Assembly (NCBI GenBank): GCA_900208305.1
Contig: OAPG01000055.1
Coordinates: 1 to 20,894, forward strand
Origin: Melanopsichium pennsylvanicum
Lineage: Eukaryota > Basidiomycota > Ustilaginomycetes > Ustilaginales
Direction of reading: 5' to 3'
Length of the DNA stretch: 20,894 bases
Positions 16,362-20,894 of the stretch are shown piece after piece. The notes under the pieces were generated by a model. It did no database searches. It saw only the letters and a list, made by a program, of their open reading frames with translations, and was not told where the DNA came from. Numbering within the stretch: position 1 is the first letter of the stretch; each line of letters starts with the position of its first letter. Position numbers and translations under genes: made by a program.

Positions 16362-17841
16362 ATGTTAACTATACCTACTTTAGTGATGAAAAATGCTCTA
16401 ATTCCAGTTATTACTTTTATTTTTGTAATTCTTTTTGTATTTTGTGCAAAAATAGCGCAATATAAAATGATGTATGGTACATATCTAATGAAAATCTCTA
16501 TAATCTTCATGCTGTGTAATCCTTTTTATCTATTTCTTATTACTAGACTTTTTGTTTGGATTATTTTTAAAGAAGAATGGGTAGTAAATAATTTATATAA
16601 TTATGCATCTATTTTTTCCAATGATTTTTCTTTTTTCAATTATTTTCCTAATTCTCCGTTTTCTTTTCTTAAAACTATTTACTGTCAAGAAGATGAAAAT
16701 GGTATGGGTATTAGTAATAAAACTGCAATTATTACTAATGAATCTTATATTCCTTGGTATAATTATAAGAATGTAGATAAAAGTAGAGAAACACTAAATA
16801 GAATGCTATATTTTTGTAAAAAAAATAATATTCATCTAGCCGATTACCTTATTGAAAATTGTTATGACATTCTTATTAAACCTTCTGACAATACTGGTAT
16901 TCTAAAGTCATCTATCGAACCAAATTCTATTTGTAATTATACGAAGCTATCGAATCTGGATAACGTTCTTGATCGTAAGCTGTTTGCAGATTTTAAGAAT
17001 AAATCTGTAGTATACTCTTTCACTACTATGGAAAATTGTCTAGTAAATGTCGGATCTAGTATTAATATTGAAAATAGAATGGAAAACTATTACAAAAATG
17101 TGGATCGTTTTATTAAGGGTCTTCCTAGAGAGGATGTATCTTTTGCACGTAATGTTGCAAGAATTGGTGGTATCTCCAATCTAAAATGGGGTGTTCTATA
17201 TACTACTAGTAATCTTTTTAAAGATTATATATCCAAATATAGTATCCCTACTTCAGACATGCCCATCTATTCAAATATTCTAGCACACTATAGCAAACAC
17301 CGTGTTCGTCTGGTTGAACAGTCAATTCATGCTTATAATCTTCCTTCTTGGTATTCTAGCCAAGGTGTTATTTTTGATTATATGAATTGGTCCTCTACAG
17401 CTTTCCAAGATAAATTTGGTATAACAAGTTATAAAACTAAACTTATCGATCAAGAAGGTAACGTTCCTTTTTTTATTCACAAAGAGGCCGCAACAGGTAT
17501 TAATACTAGAACTTTTACAAGAAATGTAAATATCACACCAACTCATTATATTACAGCACCTGCAATGGATAAATCAGTTACAATTTTCCAAGATGAATCA
17601 GTACGACCTTCTGGAACTCTTTCCTCTCGAAACAAAGATTATGGGGCTAATTTATCCAGACTATTTTGATGTTAATTGTATCCCTACTGGAAAATATATT
17701 CTAATTGACAGTACTACTCTAAATCAAGTAGGTCCTGAGTTTACTAATTCTCAAGAAGCTGCTAAATATATTGGTTATACTGACTCCAAAAAAATAAGAA
17801 GATATATCAACAAATGTTACGAACTATCAGGTACTGGATAA
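16362..17841 (+). CDS. GIY-YIG-type homing endonuclease (right copy, one-base frameshift)
   Basis: Same gene as 6944-8422. An extra G (GGGG at 17643-17646, GGG in the left copy) shifts the frame after NKDYG, giving an early stop at 17669. The C-terminal DNA-binding part (YFDVNCIPTGKYILI onward) continues in another frame to 17841. The hydrophobic N-terminus and the VVYSF/VNVG/Arg/Glu core are unchanged. A homopolymer difference is most likely an error. If real, the copy would lack its C-terminal DNA-binding region. Confidence 0.75.
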
Positions 17842-18175
17842 TTTTCAACACAAAAATTTTATATTGCAAAAAAACCCCCTAAGACACTATCTAATCCTTA
17901 CCAACTACTCAAACTTGACACTGGAACAAATCAAAAAATTCTACATAAAACTTCTCCTCTCTAGCTGATATTCTACGATACTTTGATGTGTTTAGAAATT
18001 CACACAACTGGAAGCAGAAATATGTAGATTCGGGTAAACCATATAAATAAATTTGGTTTATTGTTCCACTTGAATCATACGAAGTAGAACAAAAGCAAAC
18101 TGACGATTATCAAAAATTCTGGAACCGTGAAGTAGATCCTATGCTTAATGGTAAAATAATAAGCACACACTACTA
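17842..18175 (+). pseudogene. Dead C-terminal tail of an endonuclease, right copy
   Basis: Mirror of 6609-6943. It carries the same frame change after HKTS and the same in-frame TAA after GKPYK. Its last stop (TAA at 18174-18176) overlaps the first codon of the spare atp6 tail. Confidence 0.55.
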
Positions 18176-18361
18176 AAAATCCTTTCAGGATTCCTAGCAC
18201 CAATGTTTACATCAGGAGCTATTACAGCAGTTATTACTCTAATCCCATTCAGTCTCTTTATCCCACTAATTGGACTAGAAATTGCAGTTTCATTTATCCA
18301 AGCTTACGTATTCTGTATTCTAACAGCATCATACCTTAAAGATACTATTGATCTACACTAA
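18176..18361 (+). pseudogene. atp6: Displaced second copy of the atp6 3' end (right)
   Basis: Mirror of 6423-6608: 61 open residues KILSGFLAPMF through SYLKDTIDLH with a stop at 18359-18361. It begins at the short palindrome AATCCTTTCAGGATT (18178-18192), also present at the equivalent point of atp6 (15088-15102). Confidence 0.88.
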
Positions 18362-18679
18362 ATAACTTCATTTCAGTCCTACTAAATTTAACCAGTTAAA
18401 TGCTCTTGCGGAATAAAAATATTCGATTTTTATAACCCGTTTTTTCTCTTACCCCCATTAACTATAATTTATTTGCACCCCAGCGCTTCTATAAATAGAA
18501 GATTTAAAGTAGCCATTCTAAAATCTTCTCTTTTTGTATATTTTTTAATAGCACTATTAATCATATATCTACTAAAGTTACTGGCATCCCGTATTATAAA
18601 TTCAAAGTGTTTATGGTTATCCTATTTCTATACTTTTATTAAAGCTGTATACATATATATATATAGGTAACATACATCT
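18362..18679. other. Spacer before tRNA-Val (right copy)
   Basis: Mirror of 6103-6422. It has an A/T hairpin near 18413-18432 and a TATATATATA run near 18653-18664 whose flanks differ slightly from the left arm. Confidence 0.5.
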
Positions 18680-18750
18680 AAGGATTTAGCTGAGTGGTTT
18701 AGCATCGATCTTACACATCGGGGACAGAGGTTCGATTCCTCTAATTCTTA
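18680..18750 (+). tRNA. trnV: tRNA-Val(UAC), right copy
   Basis: Mirror of 6032-6102 with no difference seen. A full cloverleaf, anticodon loop CTTACAC, 71 bases. Confidence 0.92.
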
Positions 18751-19467
18751 AATTAAATTAATTAATTTATAACCAGTTATCTGCTGCCCAATTAAAATAG
18801 GATATTTTAATTGGATAGGCGCGCGTAGCGCCCTTTCAATTTAATAGGGCAACTGCTATACTATTTTATCAGGGCAATACATATGACAAAAGATGGATTA
18901 ATTCAATTTATAACTGTTAGCAGGGCTATTAAATATTACTTTTTTTTACCGACTAAAATCTTCGATTTTATAACCAGAAGTAATGTAAATGTAATATTTT
19001 TTATATTACTCTATTAAATATAAACTGTATCTATTTTAAAATAAGTAAACATTATTTCTATTTATAGTGGCTATTATTAAATTATAGCCTTTTTCTTTAT
19101 ATAATCTTATAGGAAAGGAGTAATTTCCTTTTTATTTTAACGTGCTGCTTTCACTTTAAAATTGGTTACTGGGTGTAATTTTCTCTTTTCTTAATATTAC
19201 GTCTTTTTTATAAATGCATGACTAATTATGTTATAAAAACCTACTTTGTAATAAAATAAAATCTACGATTTGATGTTTTTTATTCTAATGGGGGAGTAGT
19301 CAAAATAAAAGTGCTGCTTTTATACAGTATATAAATAGTAATATATTAATAGTAATAAAGTTATTAAATAAAAGAGGATTTAATACTATTTTCTTACTAT
19401 AATTATTGATAATTATTAAGTTAAGAAGTAGGGTTAGCAAAGCTATTATAATATAATAAATATAAAA
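18751..19467. other. AT-rich spacer between tRNA-Val and cox2 (right copy)
   Basis: Mirror of 5308-6031. It includes the GC cluster (about 18818-18832), A/T hairpins near 18954-18972 and 19256-19272, and the presumed cox2 leader. The leader bases just before ATG19468 differ from the left arm by an extra A/T pair or two. Confidence 0.55.
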
Positions 19468-20229
19468 ATGTTTAATCTATTTCCATTTGCTAGTACAGCA
19501 ATTTTTAATGATGCACCACAACCTTGGCAACTAGGATTCCAAGATGGAGCATCACCAACACATGAAGGTATTACAGAACTACACGATTCAATCTTCTTTT
19601 ATCTAGTAATTATTTGTTTTGGAGTACTATGGGTACTATCATCAGTTATTGTTAACTTTAATAGTAATAAATCACAACTAGTATACAAATATGCTAACCA
19701 CGGAACTCTAATTGAGCTAATTTGGACAATTACACCAGCTCTAGTACTTATTGCTATTGCTTTCCCTAGTTTTAAACTACTTTACCTTATGGATGAAGTA
19801 ATTAGTCCTTCTATGACAGTTAAAGTAGCAGGACACCAATGGTACTGGAGTGCAGAATATTCTGACTTCATTAATGAGGACGGAGAAAGTATCGAATTCG
19901 ACTCATATATGGTTCCAGAAACAGATCTGGAAGACGGACAGCTTCGACTACTAGAAGTAGATAACCGATTTGTAGTGCCGATCGATACACATATCCGGTT
20001 TATTGTTACAGGAGCAGATGTAATTCATGATTTTGCCGTTCCATCTCTAGGACTTAAAATTGATGCTGTGCCCGGACGACTAAACCAAACATCAGTTCTA
20101 ATTGAGCGAGAAGGTGTATTCTACGGACAGTGTTCCGAAATCTGTGGAGTATATCATGGGTTCATGCCTGTAGCTATTGAGGCCGTAACACCAGAGAAAT
20201 ACCTAGCTTGGATTGATAGCCAATCTTAA
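19468..20229 (+). CDS. cox2: Cytochrome c oxidase subunit 2 (right copy, intact)
   Basis: The same 253-residue product as the left copy, with all Cu-A ligands (His187, Cys222, Glu224, Cys226, His230, Met233). Both arms read through without error here, far from the axis, in contrast to cox1. The spare cox2 tail that follows on the left lies beyond the window's right end, if it exists on this side. Confidence 0.97.
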   Translation: MFNLFPFASTAIFNDAPQPWQLGFQDGASPTHEGITELHDSIFFYLVIICFGVLWVLSSVIVNFNSNKSQLVYKYANHGTLIELIWTITPALVLIAIAFPSFKLLYLMDEVISPSMTVKVAGHQWYWSAEYSDFINEDGESIEFDSYMVPETDLEDGQLRLLEVDNRFVVPIDTHIRFIVTGADVIHDFAVPSLGLKIDAVPGRLNQTSVLIEREGVFYGQCSEICGVYHGFMPVAIEAVTPEKYLAWIDSQS

Positions 20230-20280
20230 TATTATAACTTGCAATTTTTCCCCCTTACGTAATTCTATTTTACTATTGCC

Positions 20281-20345
20281 AATAAGTATGGTAATTTTAT
20301 AATAAAAATAATAAGTATGGTAATTTTATATAAAAATAAATAAGT
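20281..20345. repeat. Tandem repeat downstream of cox2 (right copy)
   Basis: Mirror of 4419-4494: ATGGTAATTTTATAATAAAA units. One unit lacks a TA step, and T/A run lengths differ from the left arm. Confidence 0.7.
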
Positions 20346-20397
20346 AGAGTAATTTAGGGTGCTATAATAAACCTTTTTATGGGTAATATTCAATTTT

Positions 20398-20894
20398 CTA
20401 TTTTTTAAGGTAGAGTGAGTGGAGGTTAAGGTCGTGAAAGGGAAGAAGGAGGCTTATTAAAATAAATAGCTGCTTTACCTAGAGAATCAAAGTAAAGAAT
20501 TTCATTGGTAAAAGTATTAGTTACTTTCACACTCTTGGATGTTGGCAGAGTAACGGGTAGTTTAAGAACGTCATCAACAATTGATTTAAGTTCAGTAAGA
20601 GTAAGTAGAGTATTAATATTTACATTAGATACAGGTGTATTAGTAATAAGCCTCCGGCGGTATCACGAATCCAACCACCTTTTTTAACAATACCTCGAGC
20701 CCAATAAATAGTTTTACTCATAAGTCGTGAAAAAGCTGCTGTAGAATGCATAATATTGATAAGTGTAAGAGTATCACCTTCTTTATAATAAATGTAAAGT
20801 TTACTCCAAATAATTGTACTTAATTTAGGATCATTAGAATCTACAATATTCGTTCCAGCTACAAACATTTTATTATAAGTAGGTTTATAATAAA
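20398..20894 (-). pseudogene. GIY-YIG endonuclease linked to cox2 (right copy, cut by window end)
   Basis: Mirror of the 3' half of 3339-4372. It covers the final about 80 residues (IVDDVLKLPVTLPTS region), the shared frame change beside GATACCGCCGGAGGC, and the IYYKEGD and KTIYWARGIVKKGGWI segment. The catalytic GIY-YIG blocks would lie beyond the end. Confidence 0.7.

Noticed and set aside
20850..20894. Possible mitochondrial telomere at the right end
   Set aside because: The window ends inside the endonuclease gene with no tandem telomeric repeat, so it is just a sequence or contig edge.

Overview
This window reads as yeast-type fungal mitochondrial DNA, most likely a budding yeast (Saccharomycotina). 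It carries cox2, atp6, atp8, the last exon of cox1 behind a group I intron, a mitochondrial rps3, and tRNA-Gly, tRNA-Val and tRNA-Arg. These sit in very AT-rich spacers dotted with short GC clusters and A/T hairpins. The order cox1-atp8-atp6 is the familiar yeast one. I cannot name the species.

The dominant feature is a huge imperfect palindrome. Positions about 3874-12377 reappear in reverse complement at about 12432-20894, and the right arm is still matching when the window ends. Each gene in the arms therefore occurs twice in mirror image: cox2, tRNA-Val, an atp6-tail fragment, a GIY-YIG ORF, tRNA-Arg, two orphan ORFs, atp6, atp8 and the last cox1 exon. The axis (about 12405) lies inside a cox1 group I intron, and no upstream cox1 exon is present. 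The arms differ almost only by 1-3 base indels, mostly at homopolymers, and these become dense toward the axis. This could be a real inverted duplication (subgenomic or rearranged mtDNA) with an unpolished consensus, or a fold-back read/assembly artefact. The sequence alone does not decide.

Layout: 1-1074 rps3, with a frame break near its end; 1538-1608 tRNA-Gly; 1720-2750 a decayed GIY-YIG endonuclease remnant; 2761-3116 a decaying second copy of the cox2 3' end; 3339-4372 a frameshifted GIY-YIG endonuclease on the opposite strand; 4546-5307 intact cox2 (minus); 6032-6102 tRNA-Val; 6423-6608 a spare diverged atp6 3' end; 6609-6943 a dead endonuclease tail; 6944-8422 a long GIY-YIG-like ORF; 8727-8796 tRNA-Arg(UCU) on plus; 8899-9512 orphan ORFs; 9513-10277 atp6; 10776-10922 atp8; 11357-11834 the cox1 last exon; then the intron and axis. 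The right arm repeats this from cox1 back to the cox2-linked endonuclease, on the other strand.

The biology centres on homing-endonuclease invasion. Both atp6 and cox2 are followed by an endonuclease gene and then by a second, diverged copy of their own 3' end. This is what is expected when a mobile gene inserts near the end of a host gene and brings a replacement C-terminus with it. Core genes use only CGN for Arg and essentially only CTN for Leu. The endonuclease ORF uses AGA and TTA freely, and the tRNA that reads AGA lies inside the same insertion.
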